Part shown: piece by piece, positions 31,872 through 43,261 of the stretch
Numbering within the stretch: position 1 is the stretch's first letter
Layout of the letters: the number at the start of each line of letters is the position of its first letter
Source of the DNA: an uncultured Prevotellaceae bacterium
GTDB lineage: Bacteria; Bacteroidota; Bacteroidia; Bacteroidales; Bacteroidaceae
Direction: 5' to 3'
Length of the DNA: 56,719 nucleotides
Assembly: GCA_902776545.1 (NCBI GenBank)
Contig: CACYQO010000011.1
Coordinates: forward strand, 1-56,719
Notes under the pieces: model-generated
Databases searched by the model: none
The model's input: only the letters and a program-made list of their open reading frames with translations
Told to the model about the DNA's origin: nothing
Made by a program: the position numbers and the translations under genes

Positions 31872-32351
31872 TTACTCTTCGGTGATGGCAGAGAAGGTCA
31901 GCTTCTCGTAACCCTCGAAATCGTCGAACTGCACCTGGAAATTGGCATACTGGTAGTAGTTACCGCCCGTGTTATGCGTGTCCTTAAGGGATTTGCTCTT
32001 GGCCAGCGCGTTGAGGATCTGATTATAGACCTTCTTGTCGTTGTTGTCGTCGGCAATCTGGATGGCCATAGAGGTGACCACGCCGTTCTCGATCTTGTAG
32101 GTGTAGTCGCCAGAGGCATAGAGCTGGAAGTTGTCCGTCTCGAGGATGGTCTCCAGTTCACCCACGGCAGCCTCGAGTTCCTCCTTGGTGGAGTTGACGA
32201 AGTTGATGGGTTCCATGTTCTCATCAAGCTTGATATAGGTGGTGTCTACGTCGTTGTTGACGTTCGTCTCTTCTGCATACATTGCTGTAGCACCCAGGAG
32301 CATCATCATGCCCATGAGCATCATCTTTCTTAATGTCTTCATCTCTTTCAT
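31872..32351 (-). CDS. Small secreted protein of unknown function
   Basis: 159 residues with a signal peptide (MKTLRKMMLMGMMMLLGATAMYA). The mature part is acidic: EETNVNNDVDTTYIKLDENMEP, a helix STKEELEAAVGELETILE, then strands with YTYKIENGVVTSMAIQIAD and NYYQYANFQVQFDDFEGY. No family named with confidence. A possible second ATG is MKTL, three codons in. It has a canonical promoter (32418-32388) and is monocistronic. Confidence 0.68.
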   Translation of the reverse strand: MKEMKTLRKMMLMGMMMLLGATAMYAEETNVNNDVDTTYIKLDENMEPINFVNSTKEELEAAVGELETILETDNFQLYASGDYTYKIENGVVTSMAIQIADDNNDKKVYNQILNALAKSKSLKDTHNTGGNYYQYANFQVQFDDFEGYEKLTFSAITEE

Positions 32352-32387
32352 CTTGTTATCGTTATCTCAAAATATCTTTTCTGGGTG

Positions 32388-32418
32388 CAAAGGTAGCAAA
32401 TATTAAGATATGCACCAA
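32388..32418 (-). promoter_or_regulatory. Promoter of the small secreted protein
   Basis: Minus strand: TTG (32418-32416), 20 bases, TACCTTTG (32395-32388), then CACCC. Confidence 0.75.
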
Positions 32419-32507
32419 CTCTTTTTGGCAAAAAATATATAAAAACACCGTTTAGAGTGACGATTTTGACAAAAATCAAGGGGAAATCATGTCACAATGT
32501 AATATTT

Positions 32508-32544
32508 CTCCCCCTAAGTTAGGGGGAGCCAGAGGGGGTCTGAA
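32508..32544. repeat. GC-rich palindromic repeat, left half of an inverted pair
   Basis: Nearly identical to 16748-16783, including the CCAGAGGGGGTCTGAA tail. Confidence 0.9.
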
Positions 32545-32563
32545 CCATCGCTGATCATGCGGC

Positions 32564-32602
32564 TGTTCAGACCACCCCTAGCCCCTCCTAACTTAGGAGG
32601 GG
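32564..32602. repeat. GC-rich palindromic repeat, right half of an inverted pair
   Basis: Nearly identical to 16804-16843; ends 11 bases before the lacZ stop codon on the minus strand. Confidence 0.9.
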
Positions 32603-32613
32603 AAGTAATTACC

Positions 32614-35862
<3,249 letters not shown>

Positions 35863-35885
35863 CAACAAATTTTATCAACTCGATA

Positions 35886-37700
35886 ATGAAAAGAATCAAA
35901 TCAACGGCCTTATGGCCTGCTGTGCTCCTCGTCATTGCCCTGTGCCTGCTCATCGGGGAAAGCGACTTGCTCTGGAAGGTACAGCAGTATAATCTGTTCC
36001 TCTATTCCAAGCATTTCTTCCTGCAGCAGATGCTCGTTCCGGGAGGCATGCTCTCGTATGCAGGCTGCTTCTTCACACAGCATTTCTACCATGCCTGGCT
36101 GGGCGTCGTGCTGCTCTGCGGATGGTGGGCACTGCTGATGTGGATGACGAAACGCACCTTCCGCATCACCGACAGATGGATCGTCCTCACCCTTATTCCC
36201 ATAGTCATTCTGCTCCTGGCGGACATGTGTCTGGGCTACTGGCTTTACGCCATCAAACTGAGGGGGTATTTCTTCGTGGCGACGATAGGTACGACGGCCG
36301 TTGTAGGGCTGTTGTGGGCATTCCGGAGTTTGCCACAGAAGTTGCTTTACTGGGGACTTCTGATGCTTCTGACAGCCATTGCTGGCTATCCGCTGATGGG
36401 AGCCTATGCGCTGGCAGCCGTCCTGTTGATGGGTGTGTTCACCTGGCGGCTATCGGGGAGCAAGACGCAAAACGCCATCCTCACCCTCATCGCTCTGCTG
36501 AGTATCGTTGCTATACCGCTTATCTATTATAGATTGGTGTATAATCAGACCAATATAGCCGACCTCTGGACGACTGCTCTGCCTGTCTTTGCCATGCGGG
36601 AGACGCATCCGGTGTATTACGTGCCTTATTACCTGTTGGCAGCGTTCTTCCTCATCCTCACCGTAACCTACCGTCAGGAATGGGCGGTCAAAAGACTGGC
36701 ACCCTATAAATACTGGGCCTCGCAGGCACTCCTGCTCGCTGTGATGGCAGGCTGCACCTGGCATTTCTGGTATAAAGACAAGAACTTCCACCGCGAACTG
36801 GCCATGGAATGCTGTGTGGAACAATGCGACTGGGAAGGCGTGATCAGTGAAGGAAAGAAACAGGATGGGGAGCCCACCCGTGCCATCGTGATGATGCACA
36901 ACCTCGCCCTGAACCGTCTGGGACGCCAATTAGACGAGATGTACAACTTTCCCAAGGGCTCGAAGAAACCCAACACCCCATTGCCCATCTATATGTATCA
37001 TATCGCCGGACGACTCATCTACTACCAGTACGGCATGCTCAACGACTGTCACCGCATTTGCATGGAGGAAGGCGTGGAGTACGGCTGGCGCCCGGAACTG
37101 CTGCAGTATATGGCGCGCTGCTCCATCCTCATGAAGGAGGACCATGCCGCCAGGAAGTTCCTCGACCTGCTGCGAGAGACACAATATTACGGTGAGTGGG
37201 CGGATCAGATGGAACTCCTCATCGGTCATCCGGAGAAGATGGCCGAGGCTCGGGAGACTGGTCCCATCACCCACATGATGCACTATAAAAACCGTCTGGG
37301 CGGTGATCAGGGCTACGTGGAGCGGCATCTCATGATGCACCTGTCGAAGAACGACGCCAACGATCCCTATTTTCAGGAGCAGGCCCTCCTCGCCACACTC
37401 TGGACGAGGAATCCCGACGACTTCTGGCAACGGTTCGAAAAGTATGTCGCGCTGCGCCCTCATCCCACGATGCCACGCATCTTCCAGGAGGCGGCCTATC
37501 TCTTTGCCGACATGCAGAACAAGGACGTCAGAGGCCTACCCTTCGACCAAGGCGTGATACGAAGCTATGAGGCCTTCATGCAACAGCTGGAGCGTTACGA
37601 CGGTGCGACGCTGGAACAGGCGAAGACGGTCCTCTATCCCTATTTCGGGAATACTTATTTCTATGAGTATTTCTTCTTAAAGGACATCACGTATATGTAA
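35886..37700 (+). CDS. Multispanning membrane protein with helical-repeat tail (DUF6057-like)
   Basis: 604 residues. The first 310 hold about nine to ten membrane segments (ALWPAVLLVIALCLLIG, WLGVVLLCGWWALLMW, WIVLTLIPIVILLLAD and others). The rest is a soluble part of tetratricopeptide-like helices (AIVMMHNLALNRLGRQLDEMYN, WADQMELLIGHPEKMAEA). This matches Bacteroidales proteins of the DUF6057 type, which stand next to TolB-like lipoprotein genes as here. Function unknown; the tail probably faces the periplasm. Starts 24 bases after its -7 box. Confidence 0.68.
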   Translation: MKRIKSTALWPAVLLVIALCLLIGESDLLWKVQQYNLFLYSKHFFLQQMLVPGGMLSYAGCFFTQHFYHAWLGVVLLCGWWALLMWMTKRTFRITDRWIVLTLIPIVILLLADMCLGYWLYAIKLRGYFFVATIGTTAVVGLLWAFRSLPQKLLYWGLLMLLTAIAGYPLMGAYALAAVLLMGVFTWRLSGSKTQNAILTLIALLSIVAIPLIYYRLVYNQTNIADLWTTALPVFAMRETHPVYYVPYYLLAAFFLILTVTYRQEWAVKRLAPYKYWASQALLLAVMAGCTWHFWYKDKNFHRELAMECCVEQCDWEGVISEGKKQDGEPTRAIVMMHNLALNRLGRQLDEMYNFPKGSKKPNTPLPIYMYHIAGRLIYYQYGMLNDCHRICMEEGVEYGWRPELLQYMARCSILMKEDHAARKFLDLLRETQYYGEWADQMELLIGHPEKMAEARETGPITHMMHYKNRLGGDQGYVERHLMMHLSKNDANDPYFQEQALLATLWTRNPDDFWQRFEKYVALRPHPTMPRIFQEAAYLFADMQNKDVRGLPFDQGVIRSYEAFMQQLERYDGATLEQAKTVLYPYFGNTYFYEYFFLKDITYM

Positions 37701-37730
37701 TTGAAAATTGAGAGTTGAGAATTGGGAATT
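37701..37730. repeat. 7-base word island TTGAGAA
   Basis: Four units (TTGAAAA, TTGAGAG, TTGAGAA, TTGGGAA) start directly after the stop codon and end at the next ATG, filling the whole spacer. The same word occurs at 45824-45851. Confidence 0.88.
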
Positions 37731-39269
37731 ATGATTACTAAGATAAACAGAATAAAGCGGCTGAGGGAAAGAGCAATCTCTTTCCTCTTTCCTCTTTCCA
37801 CTTTCCTCTTCATGACCGCCTGCGGCAGTGGAATTCCGACGGAGTATCAGGAAGTGAATGAGCTGCCGGAGATTTATCCTGACTATACCAACGTCACAGT
37901 GCCTATCAATATTGCGCCGCTGACGTTTGAGATGGAAAAGAAGAACACGGAGATGGCCGTGCGTTTCAAGGCCGATGACGAGGAGGTGGTCTGCAACGGC
38001 ACGAAGGCACAGCCATCGTTCGAAGAGTGGCAGGCACTGAAGGAAAAGGCCAAGGGAAAGGCCATCAGCGTGGAGGTGTTCGCTGAGAACGACGGTCAGT
38101 GGATGCGCTATAAGCCATTCTCCATTTATGTCTCCAACGATTCGATTGATCCCTATATCAGCTACCGTCTCATCTCGCCGTCGTATGTGTCGTATGAGGA
38201 ACTGACCATCAGCCAGCGCTGTCTCGAGAACTACGACGAGAGCGTCATCTACAACAACATGCTCTGTACGACAGCCACGGAGGGACAATGCATCAACTGT
38301 CACAACTACCAGCACTACAATCCGCAGCGCATGCAGTTCCATGCCCGTCAGAACCTGGGAGGCACCGTCATCGCCTACGACGGTCAGATACGGAAGGTCA
38401 ACATGAAAAACGACTCGTTGCTCTCCGCCGGTGTCTATCCTGCCTGGCACCCCACCCTGCCCATCATCGTCTACTCCACGAACATGACGCAACAGACCTT
38501 CCACATCACCGATCCCAATAAGATCGAGGTGTTCGACACCCAGAGCGACCTCATCGCATACGACGTGATGAAGAATGAGGTCACGAATATCGAAAAGGAT
38601 TCTACGGAGTTCGAGGTGTTCCCCTTCTGGGCACCCGACGGCAAGGCATTCTACTATTGCAGTGCTCACTTTGAATACAACGACACGACAGACCATGGAC
38701 GGGAGGCTATGGTCCGGACTTATGAGGTGAAATACAATCTCTATAAGAAAGCCTTCGACATGGAGGCGATGACCTTCGGTCCACGGGAATTGGTGTTCGA
38801 TGCTGCAGCCATCAACAAGAGCGCCACCCTCCCACGCATCTCACCTGACGGACGGTTCCTGATGTTCACCCTGGCAGAATACGGCGTATTCCACATCTGG
38901 CATCATGATGCAGACCTCTGGCTTTTAGATCTCGCCACAGGCCAGGCACGGCCAGTGAAGGAGATCAATTCCAACAATACGGAGAGTTACCACGCCTGGT
39001 CTTCGAATGGCCGTTGGGTGGTGTTCAGCAGTCGCCGCTACGATGGCAACTACACCCGTCCTTTCATCGCCCATATCGATGCCCAGGGACAAGCTTTCAA
39101 GCCCTTCGAACTGCCTTGCGCCGATCCAGACTATCACCGTCAGTTCATGAAGTGCTACAACATCCCCGAGTTCATGCGCGGTCCTGTCACAATCCGTCCT
39201 CAGGACTTTGCAGACGTGTTTAATCGTGACGGAGAGCCCGTCAAGTATGTGCAACACTTGAACAAATAA
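37731..39269 (+). CDS. TolB-like lipoprotein with a CxxCH haem motif
   Basis: 512 residues from ATG 37731 (an in-frame TTG at 37722 lies in the word repeat). Lipobox FMTAC places the lipid cysteine near residue 29. The hydrophobic core of this signal peptide is encoded by a 7-base word island (37778-37811). CINCH at about 187-191 is a c-type haem-binding motif. The rest is a TolB/WD40-like propeller (GVYPAWHPTLPIIVYST, FEVFPFWAPDGKAFYY, LPRISPDGRFLMFTLAEYG, YHAWSSNGRWVVFSSRR). Role unknown; the haem suggests electron transfer or sensing outside the inner membrane. Follows the membrane-protein gene after 30 bases. Confidence 0.78.
   Translation: MITKINRIKRLRERAISFLFPLSTFLFMTACGSGIPTEYQEVNELPEIYPDYTNVTVPINIAPLTFEMEKKNTEMAVRFKADDEEVVCNGTKAQPSFEEWQALKEKAKGKAISVEVFAENDGQWMRYKPFSIYVSNDSIDPYISYRLISPSYVSYEELTISQRCLENYDESVIYNNMLCTTATEGQCINCHNYQHYNPQRMQFHARQNLGGTVIAYDGQIRKVNMKNDSLLSAGVYPAWHPTLPIIVYSTNMTQQTFHITDPNKIEVFDTQSDLIAYDVMKNEVTNIEKDSTEFEVFPFWAPDGKAFYYCSAHFEYNDTTDHGREAMVRTYEVKYNLYKKAFDMEAMTFGPRELVFDAAAINKSATLPRISPDGRFLMFTLAEYGVFHIWHHDADLWLLDLATGQARPVKEINSNNTESYHAWSSNGRWVVFSSRRYDGNYTRPFIAHIDAQGQAFKPFELPCADPDYHRQFMKCYNIPEFMRGPVTIRPQDFADVFNRDGEPVKYVQHLNK
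37778..37811 (+). repeat. Tandem 7-base words CTCTTTC inside a signal peptide
   Basis: Four to five units translated as SFLFPLSTFLF, the hydrophobic core of the lipoprotein signal peptide. Confidence 0.88.
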
Positions 39270-39274
39270 CCATC

Positions 39275-39916
39275 ATGAGAAAAGAAGAGCGATATGCGAG
39301 GGTTCTCGCCTATTTCCGGGAGCAGATGCCGGAGGTGAACACCGAACTGGAGTTCGGCAGTGTGTTCCAGTTGTTGGTAGCCGTGGTGCTGAGTGCCCAG
39401 TGTACCGACAAACGGGTTAATCAGGTGACACCCGAACTGTTCCGTCACTACCCCGATGCCCGTACAATGGCTCATGCAGAACCTGAGGATCTGTTGGCCT
39501 ATATCAGCAGTGTGTCGTATCCCAATGCGAAGGCAGACCACCTCGTGAAGATGGCCCGTCTGTTGGTGGAGCAGCATAATGGTGAGGTACCTTCAGACAT
39601 GAACCAGCTACTCGATCTTCCTGGCGTAGGCCGGAAGACGGCGAATGTCATCCAAAGCGTCGCTTTCGGGAAGCCCACCCTCGCTGTGGATACACATGTC
39701 TATCGCGTGGCACATCGTTTAGGACTGGTCACGCAGCGTGCCAACACCCCCTACAAAGTGGAAATGGAACTGACGAAGTATATCCCGGCGGAGGATATTC
39801 CCCGCGCCCATCACTGGCTCCTGTTGCATGGCCGTTATGTATGCACATCAAGAAAGCCACACTGTGAAAAGTGTGGCCTCTCTAACGTTTGTTGTTACCC
39901 TGTCCCCAATTTCTGA
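39275..39916 (+). CDS. nth: Endonuclease III
   Basis: DNA glycosylase/AP lyase that removes oxidised pyrimidines. The 213 residues are normal. Lys121 in DLPGVGRKTANVI is the Schiff-base lysine of the helix-hairpin-helix, and Asp139 in AVDTHVYRVAHRLG is the catalytic aspartate. The [4Fe-4S] cluster cysteines 190, 197, 200 and 206 show the C-x6-C-x2-C-x5-C pattern. Starts five bases after the lipoprotein gene. Its 3' end overlaps the converging secreted-protein gene by 35 bases. Confidence 0.96.
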   Translation: MRKEERYARVLAYFREQMPEVNTELEFGSVFQLLVAVVLSAQCTDKRVNQVTPELFRHYPDARTMAHAEPEDLLAYISSVSYPNAKADHLVKMARLLVEQHNGEVPSDMNQLLDLPGVGRKTANVIQSVAFGKPTLAVDTHVYRVAHRLGLVTQRANTPYKVEMELTKYIPAEDIPRAHHWLLLHGRYVCTSRKPHCEKCGLSNVCCYPVPNF

Positions 39917-40361
39917 ATGCCCGACGGTGGAACCGTTCCTCGGCTATCAAGACATCAAATACCTTAGATGGACTAATCACACTGAAAAACTTCTGATGAT
40001 AGAGCTGTTGGATCTTCTTCTGTTCCAACTCATTGGCATCACGCCTCTCCACGAGCTTGCGACAGCTGGCATCATCGACAGGCTTGACAAAACCTTCCTT
40101 CCTCACTTTCTCGAAGATGGCACGCTGCTTCTGCTGCATCTCCCTGAACAGGGGGAAGAACTTGGCAGCCTCCTCAGGGGTCAGATTGGCCTCCTTGGTG
40201 ATAAACTGCTCCATCTCGGCCTGAAACTTCTCCGGAGAGAACTTCCTGGTTTCCTGAGCCATTAACGGTGAAAAGGTGAAAAGGTGAAAGAGTGAAAGCC
40301 ACACGGCCTTCATCCAGACACTTTTTGCCTCACACCTTATCATACGATATCTCTTCATCAC
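39882..40361 (-). CDS. Secreted helical protein at the end of the ECF sigma operon
   Basis: 159 residues. The signal peptide ends LFHLFTFSPLMAQE, and its hydrophobic core is encoded by an 8-base word island (40267-40298). MKRYRMIRCE gives a long basic n-region; the start could be the second methionine or M17. The mature part is helical and charged (LTPEEAAKFFPLFREMQQKQRAIFEKVRKEG). The LTPEEA.KF.P.. pattern occurs in periplasmic Spy/CpxP-like stress proteins linked to sigma factors, a plausible but unproven assignment. Overlaps the nth end. Confidence 0.62.
   Translation of the reverse strand: MMKRYRMIRCEAKSVWMKAVWLSLFHLFTFSPLMAQETRKFSPEKFQAEMEQFITKEANLTPEEAAKFFPLFREMQQKQRAIFEKVRKEGFVKPVDDASCRKLVERRDANELEQKKIQQLYHQKFFSVISPSKVFDVLIAEERFHRRAFRNWGQGNNKR
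40267..40298. repeat. Tandem 8-base words GGTGAAAA inside a signal peptide
   Basis: Four units; on the coding strand (CTTTTCAC words) they give LSLFHLFTFSP, the hydrophobic core of the signal peptide. Confidence 0.88.
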
Positions 40362-40366
40362 TCTAT

Positions 40367-40400
40367 CACCTTTTTTACTTTTTTACATTTTTACCTTTAC
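40367..40400. repeat. 8-base word island TTACTTTT
   Basis: Three to four units (TTACTTTT, TTACATTT, TTACCTTT) fill the spacer between the anti-sigma-like gene and the secreted-protein gene; the island reaches the stop codon of the former. Confidence 0.82.
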
Positions 40401-40754
40401 TCAATACTCCGATGCCAGGCAGGCGTAGATATCCTGATTGTCGAGCATCATGTAGTCGGCAGCTTCATCGAAAAAAGCATCGTCGGGCTGACTCTGCTGA
40501 ATGACTTCTGCCACATGTCCCTGGTTCTGCTGCGACTCACCGGGAATCACCAGCCATGCTGCGGTAGATACAAACAATGCACAGACGGCTGCTGCAGCCC
40601 ACCACACGGGACGCATCCATACCCTCCGAGCTTTTGGACGACGGTCGGGAATCTGTTCCATCACCTTCGTTGTCAACTGCTCGAAATAGCCCTCAGGCAC
40701 CGTAAAAGGATTCCTGCGGCCAAGCTTGTCTGATATGTACTTTTCTTCTTCCAT
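40401..40754 (-). CDS. Anti-sigma-like membrane protein
   Basis: 117 residues from the ATG at 40754 (MEEEKYISDKLGRRNPFTVPEGYFEQL); an ATG at 40793 would add 13 residues and overlap the sigma gene by eight bases. NPFTVPEGYF is a hallmark of Bacteroidetes proteins encoded just after ECF sigma genes. One membrane helix (WWAAAAVCALFVSTAAWLV) follows, then a polar periplasmic tail with acidic ends. It probably binds the adjacent sigma factor in the cytoplasm and responds from the periplasm; no zinc-binding HxxxCxxC is present. Confidence 0.7.
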   Translation of the reverse strand: MEEEKYISDKLGRRNPFTVPEGYFEQLTTKVMEQIPDRRPKARRVWMRPVWWAAAAVCALFVSTAAWLVIPGESQQNQGHVAEVIQQSQPDDAFFDEAADYMMLDNQDIYACLASEY

Positions 40755-40785
40755 CGAATGTTTGACGTATAAGTATTCAATTGGT

Positions 40786-41325
40786 TTAATCACGTAGCTT
40801 AAAAAATTCAGAGATTTTCTTCACGGCGATGTGATAGGAGGCTTTCAGCGACCCTTCCGTGGTACCCAACATCTGACTGATGTCGCTGTATTTCAATTCA
40901 TCAAAATAGCGCAGTTGGAACACAGTACGCTGAACATCAGGCAGTTGTGCGATGGCTTCCTGCAACAGTGCCTCGGTTTCCGTACCGTCGAAATAGGGGT
41001 CTGCCAACAAAGAACTGGCCACAGAATATTCATCTTCGCTAACAGTCATACGCCGTTTGTTTTTACGCAGCAAATCGAGCGCCTCGTTGATGGCGATGCG
41101 TGAGAGCCAGGTGAATGCCTTCGAATCGCCTCCGAAGGTATCGAGGGCATTCCAGGCCTTCAGAAACGTGTTCTGCACCACATCATCAGCATCGTCATGA
41201 GTGAGCACGATCTTTCGGACCTGCCAGTAGAGCTGTTCACCATACTGACGCACAGCGGCCTCGAAGCCCTGACGTTGGGTCTCGGAGTTCAAGAGCATCT
41301 GTGTAATCTGCTGGTCATCCATCAT
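40786..41325 (-). CDS. ECF-type RNA polymerase sigma factor
   Basis: 179 residues of the sigma-70 ECF family. Region 2: LTHDDADDVVQNTFLKAWNAL at about 40-60 and SKAFTWLSRIAINEALDLLRK at about 67-87. Region 4: EAIAQLPDVQRTVFQLRYFDELKYSDISQMLGTTEGSLKASYHIAVKKI at about 124-172, the -35-binding helix-turn-helix. Its ATG overlaps the stop of the L,D-transpeptidase gene by four bases (ATGA), so translation is coupled. The operon suggests control of envelope or peptidoglycan stress. Confidence 0.95.
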   Translation of the reverse strand: MMDDQQITQMLLNSETQRQGFEAAVRQYGEQLYWQVRKIVLTHDDADDVVQNTFLKAWNALDTFGGDSKAFTWLSRIAINEALDLLRKNKRRMTVSEDEYSVASSLLADPYFDGTETEALLQEAIAQLPDVQRTVFQLRYFDELKYSDISQMLGTTEGSLKASYHIAVKKISEFFKLRD

Positions 41326-42896
41326 AGGTTCTTCCTTATGACCTTATCATACCCATAGAGGTCCGGGTAGTATTTAATCTCCCCCGTCTCCGGATCTGGA
41401 TAGGCTGTATAATAAATAATGTACACGGGTACGCGCGGAGTGACATCCCGATAGGTGATGACCTTCAGAGGTCTGGGGTCTTCTTCGTGTTCTTTCAGAT
41501 ACTCGCGCCCTCTCTCGGTCTCAGGTTTCATATCCATCGCGATACGAATCTTGTCGAGGGTCCACTCGCCAGCACCCTGCAACAGGAAGCATGCCAGTTC
41601 GAAGGGTTTCTGCACCCTCACACAACCATGTGAGAGGGTCCGTCTTTCGCGTTTGAAGGCACCTCGGTTGTTCGTGTCATGCAGATACACGCCGAAATTG
41701 TTGGAGAAGCGGAACACGATACGTCCGAGGGAGTTGCCTGCCCCACCCCTCTGGCCCACACGCAGACCACCTTCTTTCAGACGACTGCCACTCACCTCCT
41801 TGGGATTGAGGGTATCCCCCTTCTCACGGTCCACGATATAATACCGGTTCCTGGCGAAATAAGAAGAATCCCCGCCATGGGCTGACACCTCTCCTTTCAC
41901 AATTGACGGGGGAATAATCCACTCGGGGTTCACCTGCATATAAGAGATCTCACTGTTTAACAACGGCGTCTTCGTCGCTATCGCCCCACAACAGATTTTC
42001 ATGGACATCACACTGTCTGGACAGATGGCCCACAACTGTTGGGCTGGGATGTTCACCACCACCTGATGGGTTCTGCCCTCAGGTCTGGCTATCTGCCAAC
42101 GACAGCGCTCCAGATTCGCAATGAGCATCTCTCGCTTGGCACTATCGGTGGTCTGTTCCAGCTGACTCATAAACGTTTGATAGAGGCTATTGTTGGGGGT
42201 TGAGGTCTGCAGATAGGTCATTCTGTCGGGTGACTTCAGCTTTCGTAGGGATTCCTCATAATTGGGGGCCTTCAACTCATAGTCGAAGAGTCTGGCATAG
42301 CCCGTGCTGTCAGTCTTATAATCCATGTGGTTAAACACCTGGTCTGGTCTCATAAAACCATAGCGCTGTCCGACGGTATATCTGACATACGCCTTCGTCA
42401 GATGGTATTCCAGTCTGGGCAACACCTCGTTGATGCTCTGTCCCACGGAGTCAAAGCTGAGCTGATGCACAATCTCAAGGTCTGCGGCAATCTCTGGCAG
42501 AAAGAACGACTTCGGATCCAATCCTTGTCTCGGCAGTTCCCTTTGCAACTTTGCCAACAACGTATCTGCCTGATCCGTCACCCCTACCCTGTTATACCAA
42601 AGAGGCTCAAAAGTCCGTCCCGTCTGCAGCTGTACCATAGCTGCCCGATAAAACTCCCGTGTCTTTTTGTCTGCCTCCCACTTCGACGTGTCGGCATCTA
42701 AAAGATGCGTCAGAAACTTCCCTTGTTCGGTGGTATCCAACGCATATACGAATGTTCCAAAGGCGGAAGAGTGGGCCTCGTCATACTCACGGTTCCCGTT
42801 CACACAAGAAGCCAGGAGCATGAGGCCCGTCGCAAGTCCTGTGATTAACGGACGTATACCCTGCGAACGACTTTGCCAACCTTGACGATATAGCAA
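41322..42896 (-). CDS. L,D-transpeptidase, YcbB-like lipoprotein
   Basis: 524 residues. The C-terminal catalytic domain has the YkuD signature: histidine and the nucleophile cysteine in LSHGCVRVQKPFEL (about 417-430). The N-terminal part (PLWYNRVGVTDQADTLLAKLQR, LTKAYVRYTVGQRYG) matches the long scaffolding domain of YcbB-type enzymes that cross-link peptidoglycan 3-3. A lipobox-like MLLASC lies near residues 26-31. Because an ATG there would leave no signal peptide, the TTG at 42896 is preferred, overlapping the upstream gene by 52 bases. Confidence 0.85.
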   Translation of the reverse strand: MLYRQGWQSRSQGIRPLITGLATGLMLLASCVNGNREYDEAHSSAFGTFVYALDTTEQGKFLTHLLDADTSKWEADKKTREFYRAAMVQLQTGRTFEPLWYNRVGVTDQADTLLAKLQRELPRQGLDPKSFFLPEIAADLEIVHQLSFDSVGQSINEVLPRLEYHLTKAYVRYTVGQRYGFMRPDQVFNHMDYKTDSTGYARLFDYELKAPNYEESLRKLKSPDRMTYLQTSTPNNSLYQTFMSQLEQTTDSAKREMLIANLERCRWQIARPEGRTHQVVVNIPAQQLWAICPDSVMSMKICCGAIATKTPLLNSEISYMQVNPEWIIPPSIVKGEVSAHGGDSSYFARNRYYIVDREKGDTLNPKEVSGSRLKEGGLRVGQRGGAGNSLGRIVFRFSNNFGVYLHDTNNRGAFKRERRTLSHGCVRVQKPFELACFLLQGAGEWTLDKIRIAMDMKPETERGREYLKEHEEDPRPLKVITYRDVTPRVPVYIIYYTAYPDPETGEIKYYPDLYGYDKVIRKNL

Positions 42897-43168
42897 CCCT
42901 TCGGAATATTAAGTTCGATCTTCTGTTCCGGACTGTCTATCCGCTTGTGCAGCACGACGTTGCCGGTGACGGTGACGATTTGCAGCACCTGACCCTCTGC
43001 CCCTGTAATGGTCAGCGTGCCCTCACTGTAAACCACGTCCACCTCCTGCTCGTCCGTCAGTTCCATCACCCCGGCGAAATAGGCGGGAGCAGCGCTGGCG
43101 GTCACAGGTACCAGCCAAAGGGCAGCCAGCGAGAAGGTAAGAATGAGTAAACGCTTTATCATACGCAT
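42845..43168 (-). CDS. Small secreted protein with T9SS-like C-terminal sorting domain
   Basis: 107 residues from ATG 43168 (MRMIKRLLILTF); an upstream frame is excluded by the promoter at 43186-43215. The signal peptide ends VPVTASAAPA. The mature part is about 80 residues: a short strand-rich start and then GQVLQIVTVTGNVVLHKRI through GCYIVKVGKVVRRVYVR, which has the shape of a type A Por secretion tail (V-x-D/G-G-x-V, then G-x-Y-I-V-K-V). The protein is almost all sorting domain with no cargo, which is odd. First gene of the ECF sigma operon. Confidence 0.6.
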   Translation of the reverse strand: MRMIKRLLILTFSLAALWLVPVTASAAPAYFAGVMELTDEQEVDVVYSEGTLTITGAEGQVLQIVTVTGNVVLHKRIDSPEQKIELNIPKGCYIVKVGKVVRRVYVR

Positions 43169-43185
43169 GCATATATAGTTTGGTG

Positions 43186-43215
43186 CAAAGTTAGCATTTT
43201 TATTTGATACCACAA
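43186..43215 (-). promoter_or_regulatory. Promoter of the ECF sigma operon
   Basis: Minus strand: TTG (43215-43213), 19 bases, TAACTTTG (43193-43186), then CACC. It looks like a primary-sigma site and shows no obvious self-regulation by the ECF factor. Confidence 0.65.
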
Positions 43216-43261
43216 AACTTTTTCGACGGAAAATGTATTTTTCACCTAAAAAGATGGATTT

